From Amyelois transitella (taxonomy: Eukaryota > Arthropoda > Insecta > Lepidoptera > Pyralidae): 64,000 nt of DNA. Below the pieces are notes generated by a model that was not told the origin of the DNA, searched no databases, and saw nothing but the letters and a program-made list of their open reading frames with translations. The stretch lies in contig NC_083519.1 in assembly GCF_032362555.1 (NCBI RefSeq), positions 7,519,501 through 7,583,500 of the forward strand, written 5' to 3'. This document shows positions 1-10,018 of this stretch, piece by piece; position 1 is the stretch's first letter; each line of letters opens with the position of its first letter. The position numbers and the translations under genes are program-made.

Positions 1-2231
1 AGTAAACAACTCACCGAAGTTTATCAGAGAGGCAAAGATTATATATATTACTGCTCCACACACTGTATTATTTGGATAATCGAATTGATATTTTTAGAAA
101 ACCCATCAGTCCCTGTGTGTAACCCTAAAATCACATGTGTTTTCAATCATCATTTCGGCGCCATCAGTATGCGTGCCCCCTTATCGTTCACTGCCCGTTG
201 TATGGTACAGTCAACAGCATATTATCTTACCCAAATTTACTGTTAATTCGACTCTTTTACCGCGTTATTTAGCTCCATGCTTGGTTACTTGATATGCGGT
301 TGACTGTACGCGTATCGCCACGAAATTATCAGTGTATTGACGATGTTGGCGCTACCATGACGCCGGTTCGTGCTCGTGGTTTTATTTACATAGTTTAGTT
401 AAACTTGTATGGGTCGCCAGAAGGTGCGTGATTGAGAATTGATAAAGTTTTGTTTGGTGAAGTTGTCGGTTAAGTTATTTATGGAATGTTCGTTTTACCC
501 TCGTGTTTCTTTGGGCTAATGAACAATTAGATAGTCAAGCGTGATGTGTTAATTGATACGCAAAATTCAGGAAATTTGTTGCGTACAGTTATTCAATCGT
601 TTGTATTTAATGTACTTTACTCTATTGGTAATAATTTACTAGTTAATAAAAATACCGAAACGTTAATAATTTATACCTATTTTGGTACTGATACTTTCTA
701 TTATTTTCTACCAGGTAGTATGTAGGTACTGAGTCATTTTTCTTTTGTGGAACACTTAATTTCAATTTCTAATTAAAACCTCGTGTCTCTTACGATAGTA
801 TTTAACAAAACATATTAACAATTTTCTTTGTTTTTCTTATCTTGTGCCTAGTTGTTACCTGCCCTATCACCCGCTAAAGCCTATGTTAAACAAATCGTGA
901 ACAAAATTTTATCAAAATCGATACAGCGGTTTAGCCGTAAATACATAACAGACAGACTTTCTTATTTATAATTTACTTAACTCTAATAAGGAAATATACG
1001 AAAAACATTGTATTTCAATTCGTAAAATTTTACAAACATACAAATATCTCTTCCGAATGCGAAACCTAACAGCATACAATTATAACACGAAAAATTACGT
1101 CATCCCCGCAAATTCACACAAGTGTTACTACCTACTGAATGAATGTCAGCTTAGCTGGTCGTATTTGTCAAGGCCACACGGGTGATGAAGTAATCAATCA
1201 ACTACAATTATACCTACTTACTTTTTTAACAGTATCCGTATAATTCGCGGCATAATTTTTTTGACGGCATTGATAGTACGATCCAGAATTGAATCCAACA
1301 GACTTACCCAATCCATGATTGTGGCCTAAAGGCGCGCGCCGGACTCCAAACGAGTGAAGAAGCTACCGGGAAGGAAGAAGAAGCTGTTGACGAATATCAC
1401 GCTTCATGTTGTCAAATACTACGCCACGAATTAGTGAAGTCTTCAATCATCAAAATCAGACGGGAGTCTTCGTGTAACACGAAGCGCAACCTCAACCTTC
1501 AATTTCAATAGTATTAATTTTATTCAAAGAATTCGCAGTATTACATTTTTATGCGTGAAATTCGTCAACAGCAATGGATGGATGATGAAAAAATTTTGGT
1601 TCTCTATTGGATTGCATATAAATATTTGTCCTAATATAGTTACGCATCGTAGTTTTACGCAGAAACATCAATACGCATTGTAATCATTAGGCATAATTTT
1701 TAAAGCATAAATACAAAAAGCACAAATACAAAAACCATATCCATTGAAACTTCTAATATCAAGTAACATAAATAGTTAAAAGCATAATAATAAATAAGCA
1801 TCATTCCAAAATCCATAAAAGTATTATCCTTGTTATAAATAATGCGCAATGCATAAAATGACACATTGAAAAGTTGCTATTAAACAGGAAATTAAATGTT
1901 TGTATGCTTTGGCATTTTTGGAAGAGTCAGATATACCAATATACTTTGACGAATGGAAAATAACAAAAACATCACCAACAGGTAAATGATTGTATGCCTA
2001 CATAGTTTAGTTTTGTCCGAGTTGGGAACGCCTTATTAAAGTCGGTTCTGGCACTCGCCGGCCGCTACCGCGGCACGCTCGCTTCGCTCGCTCGGCTCGT
2101 GCGGGGGGTTCATGTCCACCTAGCCACGCTCGTCGCTTCGCTCCTCGCTAACCTAAACGTTAAAAAGTTGTGCTGTAGGTAGGTATTTGACGTACGTATA
2201 TGGTGTAATTTGATACGTATTTTTTCTTCCA
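1..2231. other. Non-coding stretch upstream of the MULE relics
   Basis: I see no exon with supportable coding potential here. The sequence is AT-rich with short GC-rich patches: near 1330-1490 there is a short motif (GGGAGTCTTCGTGTAA-like) resembling the 3' part of a tRNA-derived SINE found again at about 20.75 kb, and near 2050-2150 there is a CG-rich block with direct repeats of CGCTCGCTTCGCTCG type, which looks like transposon end material next to the decayed transposase that follows. A non-coding first exon of the transporter gene could lie here, because its first coding exon is preceded by a splice acceptor, but I cannot place it. Confidence 0.5.
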
Positions 2232-2581
2232 GAACCAATAGCGACGTGGTTTGAACAATATTATGTGTGGGGTACTTCAACTTCTCCGCCACAATTTCCA
2301 CCGGCAATATGGAGTACACACCAACTAACCCAAGAAGATATACACATTTCGTGGGGAAACACCATCCCCAGTTTTATTATTTAGCAAGAAAGATTACCCA
2401 AGAGATAACACACCAAATCACAGAAATTGAAAAGAGGCAACTCGGAATAGCACCACCTAAAAAAAAGAAGAAATACAGCGATAAACTGAAGCGTATTGAC
2501 ATAATTATTAGTCAGAAAAATGATTATACAAGTAAAATTGATTTCCTAAAAGCCATAGCCAGTAATCTAAACCTCAAATGA
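2232..2581 (+). pseudogene. Decayed C-terminal fragment of a MULE-type transposase
   Basis: Two overlapping reading frames together resemble the C-terminal end of insect Mutator-like transposases. From 2232 one frame reads FPPAIWSTHQLTQED, like the family's 'FP..LW..H' segment. A second frame (open 2267-2581) then reads HPQFYYLARKITQEITHQ, then a PPKKKKKYSDKLKRI stretch and ends IASNLNLK, like the family's terminal 'Y.D...RI...Y...IA..L' segment. The frame change at about 2320-2370 and the absence of the catalytic region show that it is broken. It is on the opposite strand from the larger MULE just downstream and differs from it in sequence, so it is probably a different family. Assignment rests on remembered family pattern, not on a search. 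Confidence 0.45.
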
Positions 2582-2816
2582 ATGGATATATTAATAAATA
2601 TATATTGCATGATATATATTTAAATTTAATAATATGTAAAATATTAAATGATTGAAATAATAATATATCATGATAACTTTGAAACTGTGTTTTATTCAAA
2701 TGACAATTATGACAATTAAATTATGACAAATAATGAATAGTCCTAAGAATAATATGAATAATGTGCATTAGTCTAAAACAAATTATTCCAACACAGAATA
2801 TTCCAATAGAGTATTG

Positions 2817-3050
2817 TGCCTAAAAAGTAGTAGGCGAAAATATTACTATGCGATAGAAGTACTATGCCAAAACCCTTTCGGCCGCCATGGCAACTAAACT
2901 TCGCAACCAGTTGAGAAAAAGACATTTTCATTCTTTGTCGGCAACCAGTTATGAATAAAGATTTTTTTTTCTTTATAAGCAACTAGTTGCCAACAAGGAA
3001 TTTCTCAAAAACACTAGTTGCAGTATAAGAATTTAATTTCTTCTTACGCA
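2817..3050 (+). repeat. Left terminal inverted repeat of the MULE
   Basis: It pairs with 4825-5096 in inverted orientation. Within it are near-palindromic motifs GCAACCAGTTGAG (2903), GCAACCAGTT (2941), the perfect palindrome GCAACTAGTTGC (2979-2990) and ACACTAGTTGCAG (3011), spaced about 30-40 bases apart. Such repeated subterminal motifs are typical transposase-binding candidates; binding is inferred. Confidence 0.7.
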
Positions 3051-3245
3051 ACAATGTAGTAATGTCCTCATCGAATACAAACACTGATCAATAAGTACAT
3101 AGATTTCGTACTAGCTGTAGCCCGTGACTTCGTGAACGCTCAAACCACTACCTACACCACGGAGGCGGTTATTGTCCCTGTTATATTAAAACAAATATAT
3201 TTTAATAGTGTTCATTTATTTATATTAACTGAGTGACTTAAACCG

Positions 3246-4640
3246 CTAAAACGAAATTGCAAAAGGGCTAATAATCTCCAAACAGTGACCAACAGATATC
3301 TTTTTTTCTACTAATTCACTCAACGCCTGGTCAATCTCCTCGTCAATTGCCTTATACTCTTTATTCTTTTTACTTTTAATATTTAAATCATAAGATTTAT
3401 ATTCTGTTGACAGAATATCCAATAATTGTGGCAACGTTGGATATTTTCTTCCAATATATCTATTAATTTTCGCATGCCATCCTTCAAGGCTATTATTAGT
3501 TCTTATATTTTCGTTACCACAAGAGCAAGACATCATCATTTCATTTTTCTTTATCCATTGTTTATTAAAGTATTTATTAAATTTTTGCAACCCGTCAGAT
3601 GGATTTCTAGGGTTTTTGCTCATAACATATTCATATCCTTTTTCTATGTATTGAACAGGAAGACGAGCTAAACCAACGCACCGTGCAACATGCCTCTTTT
3701 CGGTTCTTAATTTGACATTTAAAGCTTTTGCTTTTTTCCATAAGCAACGATTAAAATGAAAGTAGCAGCCTTTGAATATAATTTTTGGAAATACTTTTTT
3801 AATTGCATTTATTGCTGCCACTTCGAAATCAAGGGTTATTTTTTGGGGGTTCCAACCGATGCTTGTCTTGATTAGGCTGAACAAAACTTTGTATGTTTCT
3901 GTTTTTTTATCCGGCAGCAGAGCAAAAATTAAAGGAGCTACTGAATTGTTATTCTTATTGTATCCATGTATTGAATATAGTTGATAAAATCCTTTCGGAC
4001 AACACTTAAAAGTGCCGTCAGCGTAAAAATGATGATACTTATTCATCTCCTTTCTGTTTTCATTAGAACAGAACACGATGATTCGTTTATCGTCATCCAC
4101 GTAGTCAGCAACACAAAAATTTTTATATTTAGTGGGTACAATAAAATCATGACAATTATTAAAACGTGACTTTGCAACGCCCAAAACTTTGTTTCTTTCA
4201 TTATATAATCCCGTCTTTATGTTATTAAACTGTGGTATTTTATTTATAAATTGAAAACCGTCGTTTTTGAGTCCTTTGACAACATCCTCATACTGTTTTT
4301 GAATCGATATAAAATTACAACTGCTCCTTTGCTTCAAGTCGTCCATCTTTTTCAAAATTAAATTTTTTCCAATATCAGCTTCACAGTCTGCGTCATGTTC
4401 CTTTGTTATTTTAATTATTTCATTTCGTGCATTTATGGTTAAATTACCTCTGCATCCATTTTTAACATAGCATTTATAAAATGAGTCTCCATTTTTATAT
4501 ATTTTTTTACGATGATAACGGCGTCCTTCATGTAATATTGATACACCTCCTCTTCTTGTAGTTATATATTCTACTGTAGAGGAATTTGGATATATGTTTG
4601 AAGTAGACATCACAATGAAATAAAATTCGTTTTTTTTCAA
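3246..4640 (-). CDS. MULE transposase with FLYWCH zinc finger
   Basis: The 464-residue open frame is the transposase of the surrounding DNA transposon. Residues about 24-90 fit a FLYWCH zinc finger: aromatic and basic residues followed by C57, C63, H82 and C86-type spacing. Residues about 175-310 fit the MULE transposase core: ADGTFK places the first catalytic aspartate at D208, LDFE places the second at D271, and TNNSLEGWH gives a candidate third acidic residue at E386. The CYFHF motif at 292-296 is characteristic of the fold. The frame has no internal stop, so the protein could be functional. Translation may instead begin at Met11 (codon at 4610). It lacks a recognisable SWIM finger, ending shortly after a charged region. 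FLYWCH-bearing MULEs are known in insects; activity here is unproven. Confidence 0.85.
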   Translation of the reverse strand: MKKNEFYFIVMSTSNIYPNSSTVEYITTRRGGVSILHEGRRYHRKKIYKNGDSFYKCYVKNGCRGNLTINARNEIIKITKEHDADCEADIGKNLILKKMDDLKQRSSCNFISIQKQYEDVVKGLKNDGFQFINKIPQFNNIKTGLYNERNKVLGVAKSRFNNCHDFIVPTKYKNFCVADYVDDDKRIIVFCSNENRKEMNKYHHFYADGTFKCCPKGFYQLYSIHGYNKNNNSVAPLIFALLPDKKTETYKVLFSLIKTSIGWNPQKITLDFEVAAINAIKKVFPKIIFKGCYFHFNRCLWKKAKALNVKLRTEKRHVARCVGLARLPVQYIEKGYEYVMSKNPRNPSDGLQKFNKYFNKQWIKKNEMMMSCSCGNENIRTNNSLEGWHAKINRYIGRKYPTLPQLLDILSTEYKSYDLNIKSKKNKEYKAIDEEIDQALSELVEKKISVGHCLEIISPFAISF

Positions 4641-4824
4641 GCGAGGCTAGTTCGCGACAAAATATGTGTACTGACTTGACAGGGAAAATTAATGACATAT
4701 TATTTAATTGACATATATCAATTAAAAGGAAAAATAATCCTGGCCAGTAATTCTAGAAATAGGATTTAATATAAGTACGGATTGACCGCAAAGATTGTCA
4801 ACCCATTACTTCCCATTATTTTTG

Positions 4825-5096
4825 ACGCAACTTGTTGTCAAGAAAGAATTTTAAATCATTTTTCACAACTGGTTGAGAAACTCAGTTGCCATGGTCGATA
4901 AAAATTTTCTTGGTTGGCAACTAGTTGCTTACAAAGAAAAAAAAATCCTTATTCGTAACTAGTTGCCGATAAGGAATTGAAATGTCTTTTTCTCAACCGG
5001 TTGCGAAGTTTGGTTGCCATGACGGCCGAAAGGGCCAAAACATATTATGCGAAAACAATTATGCGAATCCATAATAGTCTAAAAAAAAATAGGCGA
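4825..5096 (-). repeat. Right terminal inverted repeat of the MULE
   Basis: This is the inverted counterpart of 2817-3050. It carries GCAACTTGTTG (4827), CAACTGGTTGAG (4865), the perfect palindrome GCAACTAGTTGC (4917-4928), GTAACTAGTTGCC (4955) and CTCAACCGGTTGCG (4992). The outer segment with CGGCCGAAAGGGCC near 5023-5037 mirrors the left arm. Confidence 0.7.
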
Positions 5097-5231
5097 ATGA
5101 AGAGGATCCCAAAATTTTGAGTGTGCCAACTGTTTCTCTTTTCACGCAGATTGTAAAAGTCAAGATAAAGGCTTTACAGAATCTTAATTCCATCAGCTAT
5201 TGAGCTGAATTAGATGACTTACCCACACATA

Positions 5232-5290
5232 CCTATGATCATGTCTATATCCTTTGTGGAGTAGACAGAACGAACAGTTTAAAAAAAAAC
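5232..5290 (-). repeat. Fragment of (TATG)n-tailed SINE
   Basis: The sequence CATGTCTATATCCTTTGTGG plus a GTAGACAGAACGAACAG-type segment is the reverse complement of the 3' end of the full SINE at 32233-32494. It is diverged and truncated. Confidence 0.6.
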
Positions 5291-5578
5291 TTAAAGCCCA
5301 CAGTTCAGCTAAACCATTAAAGAAAAAGACACGAAAAGAACTTATATCTAATAAGTATCTTTGTTTTAATTAAACAAAACTAGACTAGCCTTGCTTAAAT
5401 TACAAAAAATATTTTTGTATTTGGAAGAATAGGTAGCAATACGTATTTGTAGTTAGGTAGGTACCCACTATAGATAATTGTAATAGGTACCTATACGATT
5501 ATTTAAAATACTCTGCCACTTTATCACAATAGGTACCTACTTTATATTTGTCACTTGATTTGATATCTAACTTAAAAA

Positions 5579-5773
5579 TTTTAAACTACTCAATTACTAA
5601 TTATATATTAAATAATTATTTGTTTAATAAGGAACACATCATTTTTAAATATAAATATACTTACTTATATTATAAAATTCATGAAATAGTGATTTGTATA
5701 CTTACTTAAATGAAGTACATCATTAAACTAATAATTATTTAATATATAATTAGTAATTGAGGAGTTTAATAAT
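5579..5773. repeat. MITE with terminal inverted repeats of about 45 bp
   Basis: The left arm (about 5581-5626) contains ACTACTCAATTACTAATTA and the right arm (about 5727-5768) its reverse complement, so about 45 bases pair with only a few mismatches around a centre of about 100 bases. There is no coding capacity. It is a small non-autonomous inverted-repeat element sitting about 80 bases before the splice acceptor of the transporter gene's first coding exon. Confidence 0.7.
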
Positions 5774-5923
5774 AATGAATGAATAATGAAACTTTACATT
5801 ATAAAGTTCATTTTACAAATTTTTGTTTTGTTCTCATTGTCTTTTTTTTACAGATATGAGTCTGTGTCCTGAAAAATTGTAGCGTAATGAGTAGACGTCG
5901 AGCTACTTATTAAATAGATAGCA

Positions 5924-8900
5924 ATGACAGACGGCAAAGATAATGAGTCGCCAGATAGAAATTCTCATAGTAACAAACACGAAGAAGACATGAATACAGT
6001 CAATTCATTAAAATCGGAAGAAAACGAAATCTTAGCACACTATACAAAAGAAAATGTTTCTCCTCCTGTAGAGAGAGTCAAATTTGAAGGTTTGGATGAT
6101 AAGGATAGTATATGCTCTGATGAATCAGACAGTGAGAAACTACCGCCGATTCCCGATGGGGGATGGGGCTGGGTAGTTGTAGTTTCAGCTTTTCTTGTAT
6201 CAGCTTGCGCCGATGGCTTGGCTTTCTCATTTGGATTATTACATGAAGAATTTACAAATTACTTTGAAACAACACAGTCAAAGACGTCTTTAATTGGAAG
6301 CCTTTTTATAGCTACTCCACTTTTAGCCGGGCCAATAATGAGTGCATTGGTAGACAGATATGGATGTAGGATCATGACAATGATTGCAGGTATCCTATCG
6401 ACAATTGGCTTTCTATTAGCTGCTATAAGTAATTCCGTAGCAATGCTTTGTTTGACTTTCGGATTTATGAGCGGTCTTGCCATGGGTATATTATACGTTA
6501 CAGCTGTCGTATCAGTTGCCTTTTGGTTTGATAAAAGGAGAAATTTAGCCGTGTCACTGGCTTCGTGCGGCATCGGGTTCGGAACTTTAATTTACTCTCC
6601 AATGACGCAATATTTTCTACAACAATACGATTGGAGAAATACTGTTATTTTATTGGCTGGCACTTTGTTAAACATGTGCGTTTGTGGAGCTTTAATGAGA
6701 AACCCAGAGTGGCTGAAGATAAAGATGAAGAGACAACGTAAATTATCCAAAGCTAGATCGAGGCGATCATCAAGCGGTGGTTCAGTTTCCTCGAGATCAG
6801 TAGGAGGCGAATCTGTGTATCTGGATTCAGAGGAACTCAAATCTTTATTGAAGAGCGGGAAAAGTCCTGAATACATTTTAGCTACTCTGGCTGAATCTAT
6901 TGCTGAAGCCGAAAAGTTAGAAAATACAACTCAATTGAATGCAGAACCTACATATAAGAGAATGCATTCCGCTATTCATTTACCTACATTCGTTCAACAA
7001 AGAGAAAAAGTAAGTTGAATTAAAATATATAAACTTAAATAACTAATATCTGCAAAATATGTGTCTACAAAAAGCCGTGACGATGGCCAAAAAGGTTCAA
7101 ACACTCGGCTTGACTATATAATGCCTCGGTGGACGCTACAACTAGAATTTATTTTTACACCTTATACCTACTTAAAATTCATATTGACGTTAATTTGAAC
7201 ATACGTTTTTCAGGTGCCAACAGAAGTGATAGAAAAATTGATGAACAACACCCAACTGTACAATATAATATTAGAAAATTATCCAGATCTACTTACAAGG
7301 CGGAAATCTGAAGCCTACATTAACACCGAAAGAACATCAGAGGAAACAACTAATGAGACACCTAAATTACCAGTGCAAATCAAAATAAAGAAACCTAAAG
7401 ATGATTCTGAACTTAATAAAAATAGACATGATACCGCGAAATCTGGAGACGGTGAAAATGAATTTACAGAAAATAATAAAGATGAATCAGCGCATGTAGA
7501 AAAATCTCGAAATAAAAGTCACCATCATCATCACCACACTTCTCATAGAGATGTCAAAGATCCTCCTCCATCAACTAACTGGATAACAAGACAAATTTCT
7601 ACAGACCACCACTATCTTAAAGATATGCCTTTGTACAGGAATACCATTATGTATCGAGGAGCAATGATGAATATTCCAAGATACAAATTAAGAGCCTCAT
7701 CCTTACCAGACATATATAGAAATTCCATGTGGTCAATAGGTTCTGAATCTGATGAGGAAATGGTAAGTTGTTATAGAACAGATTAAATGTTTTGCTAAAT
7801 CTGAATGTTTGACCGAACCAGCGACGCGCGTACGTTATAGGTACCTAACAATAGTCGTAAAAACAAACATACTTATTGATTAATTTTCATTGCTAATAAA
7901 TAAATAAATAATTTTGCGAAAACTCTGGTGATTTAATACTTATTTGATTGCCGAACTAATTTGATACAAATTTTACTTTTTTCAGCGCTGGTATCATCAT
8001 TTCTGGGACACGGTCAAAAACACCTTTGACTTTAAGATGTTCACCGAGTTTCACTTCCTCATGTTCAACCTGTCTTCCCTGATTCTCTCCGTGTGGTTCA
8101 TCGTGCCGTACTTCTTCCTGAAATCTTACATGACTGAGAGTAGTATGGATGGCGGTGCCATGATGATCAGTATTATTGGAGTCGCTAGTGCGATCGGAAT
8201 AGTAAGTTTTGACAAGTTTAAATAAGTATCAAAATACTTTTATCATAACACTTAGTTAGTAGCTAATTCCGAAAATTCTCTTTCATTCCTTGGGCTGAAA
8301 TTATTTTCAAAGAAAATTAACTTGAAATCCGTAAATAATAAATAGGTAAGAGTTATTTTGACGATTATAATATACAGAAATGTTTAACTTTTAATTTAAT
8401 ATTTATATCCATAATGTTCTTTTTCGTGACTCAATCTTTATTTGCGCTCCCATCTGGTTATTGTTTTGTCAGTTCATGGCTGATAGAGTATCTACTTATA
8501 GATTAATAAAATCTATTTGCAGCCGACTTCTGATTTACGATCAACGATTAGTATATCTCCATGATTTAATTTTAAAAATAAAGTACAAATTACTGGAAAA
8601 ACGAAATAGAGCATTCGTGAGGATTTCTCGATTTTTCATATCTAGGTAAAACGCACTAATGAGTACCTACTTATTATTGTTTTTTTTTAAAAAGAAGCAT
8701 TTGTAACAACATTGCTAACGGCATTAGGTACTTAAAGTAATAGTTTCTACTGCCATGAAGCGTGCCTGGCCAAAATCATATTTCGGATTCGGAAAATTTA
8801 ATATCGCTTTTGAAGCCAGAATTCATAACATAATTCGATATAGGTACTAGCAATAATAAGATAACAACATTATTTGTTTCTTTTTACTTTTGCAGGTTGT

Positions 8901-9623
8901 CCTAGGGTGGGCTGGGGATCAGCCTTGGGTCCATGTGACGAAGACCTACGCTATCTGCCTTACCATATGCGGTCTGTCTGTTGCTGCCTACCCCATCTTC
9001 ATCACTAACTACTGGGCCCTGACCGTAATCTCTGCCATCTTCGGTCTATCCTTCGCCAGCTCCTACTCTTACACACCAGCTATATTGATGGAACTGATGC
9101 CAATAGATCACTTCACTATTGCTTATGGACTGATATTATTGAGTCAAGGGATTGGCCATTTGGTGGGACCGCCTATTGGGGGTAAGTTATTTTTTAATAA
9201 AAAAATATTTATTTTTCTTATTATTCTACCATCAAAATTTGAGAAAAAGAATGGCTGTGACAATTGAACGGACAGACGAACATGACAAAAATAAGTATTA
9301 AAATTCTGTTTTTCCCATTTGGCTAGGTAACCTATCAATGTATTGTCTTATGACCACAAAGTTAAATGCTCTCTGGTCTCTGCTAAATAGTAATACTTAC
9401 TTAAAAGCAAAAACGTGTTAAGAATGGTTGCTTTGCAGGTATGCTGTACGACTTGACTGGTTCCTGGGACCTGACATTCTACATGGGGGGACTGTGGTTG
9501 GTGATCTCTGGAGTGTGCATCGCTGTTATTGCCTACACGGACGACGTGCGCATGTGCGGGAGAGCGCAGCTACTGAAGGAGGCCGAGGCGGAGAAGACTG
9601 AAAGCGAGGCTGTAATAGTATAG
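5924..9623 (+). CDS. Monocarboxylate transporter-like protein (SLC16 family)
   Basis: The model is join(5924..7009,7214..7762,7986..8201,8896..9181,9439..9623): 773 residues with all phases closing. A splice acceptor ends at 5853 (pyrimidine-rich tract then CAG), so 5854-5923 is 5' UTR after an unseen upstream exon. The protein has a charged N-terminus, then PPIPDGGWGWVV (residues 74-85), the MCT signature at the start of helix 1, followed by six membrane segments to about residue 265. Next is a very long cytoplasmic loop (about 265-550), Ser/Arg/Glu-rich with a six-histidine run at 465-470, then six more helices (exons 3-5). The C-terminus is short and acidic. Known family members move lactate, pyruvate, ketone bodies or other small solutes across the plasma membrane with protons; the substrate cannot be told. 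Insects have many MCT paralogues, so I give no symbol. Confidence 0.93.
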
Positions 9624-10018
9624 TGAAGAAGGATAAAAAAGAAGTAGTGACTGTACTAACGATGAGCAAAGAAAATAAAGCTAAGCAAGTATGTTATTGT
9701 GAAGTGAAGAAGGATAACAAAAGAAGTAGTGACTGTAGTGACGATGAGCAAAGAAAATAAAGCTAAGCAAGTATGTTATTGTGAAGTGAAGAAGGATAAC
9801 AAAAGAAGTAGTGACTGTAGTGACGATGAGCAAAGAAAATAAAGCTAAGCAAGTATGTTATTGTGAAGTGAAGAAGGATAACAAAAGAAGTAGTGACTGT
9901 AGTGACGATGAGCAAAGAAAATAAAGCTAAGCAAGTATGTTATTGTGAAGTGAAGAAGGATAAATAAATAAGTAGCGAGTGTAGTGACGATGAGTAAAAA
10001 CAGCTAAGCGAGTCTGTT
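9623..10018 (+). repeat. 82-bp minisatellite in the transporter 3' UTR
   Basis: Starting at the stop codon there are about five head-to-tail units. The first (9623-9698) lacks 5 bases and has small differences; units at 9699-9780, 9781-9862 and 9863-9944 look identical; the unit from 9945 is diverged. Each full unit contains GAAAATAAAGC, so AATAAA recurs at 9674, 9756, 9838 and 9920. Identity of the internal copies points to recent unequal crossing-over or slippage. Confidence 0.9.
9674..9679 (+). terminator. Candidate polyadenylation signal (first of four)
   Basis: AATAAA lies about 50 bases after the transporter stop codon, in the first minisatellite unit, and is repeated every 82 bases in the next three. 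Which copy is used cannot be seen. Confidence 0.4.

Larger units (their letters stand above)
2817..5096 (-). mobile_element. Mutator-like (MULE) DNA transposon with long terminal inverted repeats
   Basis: A transposase gene on the minus strand (3246-4640) is flanked by long inverted repeats. The left arm (about 2817-3050) and right arm (about 4825-5096) match in inverted orientation, for example CCCTTTCGGCCGCCATGGCAA at 2873-2892 against its inverted counterpart near 5010-5034. Exact ends are uncertain, because the outermost 30-50 bases are more diverged, and I could not identify a target-site duplication of the 8-10 bp expected for this superfamily. Several near-palindromic GCAACTAGTTGC motifs recur inside both arms. 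With an open transposase frame, it may be a young insertion. Confidence 0.75.
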
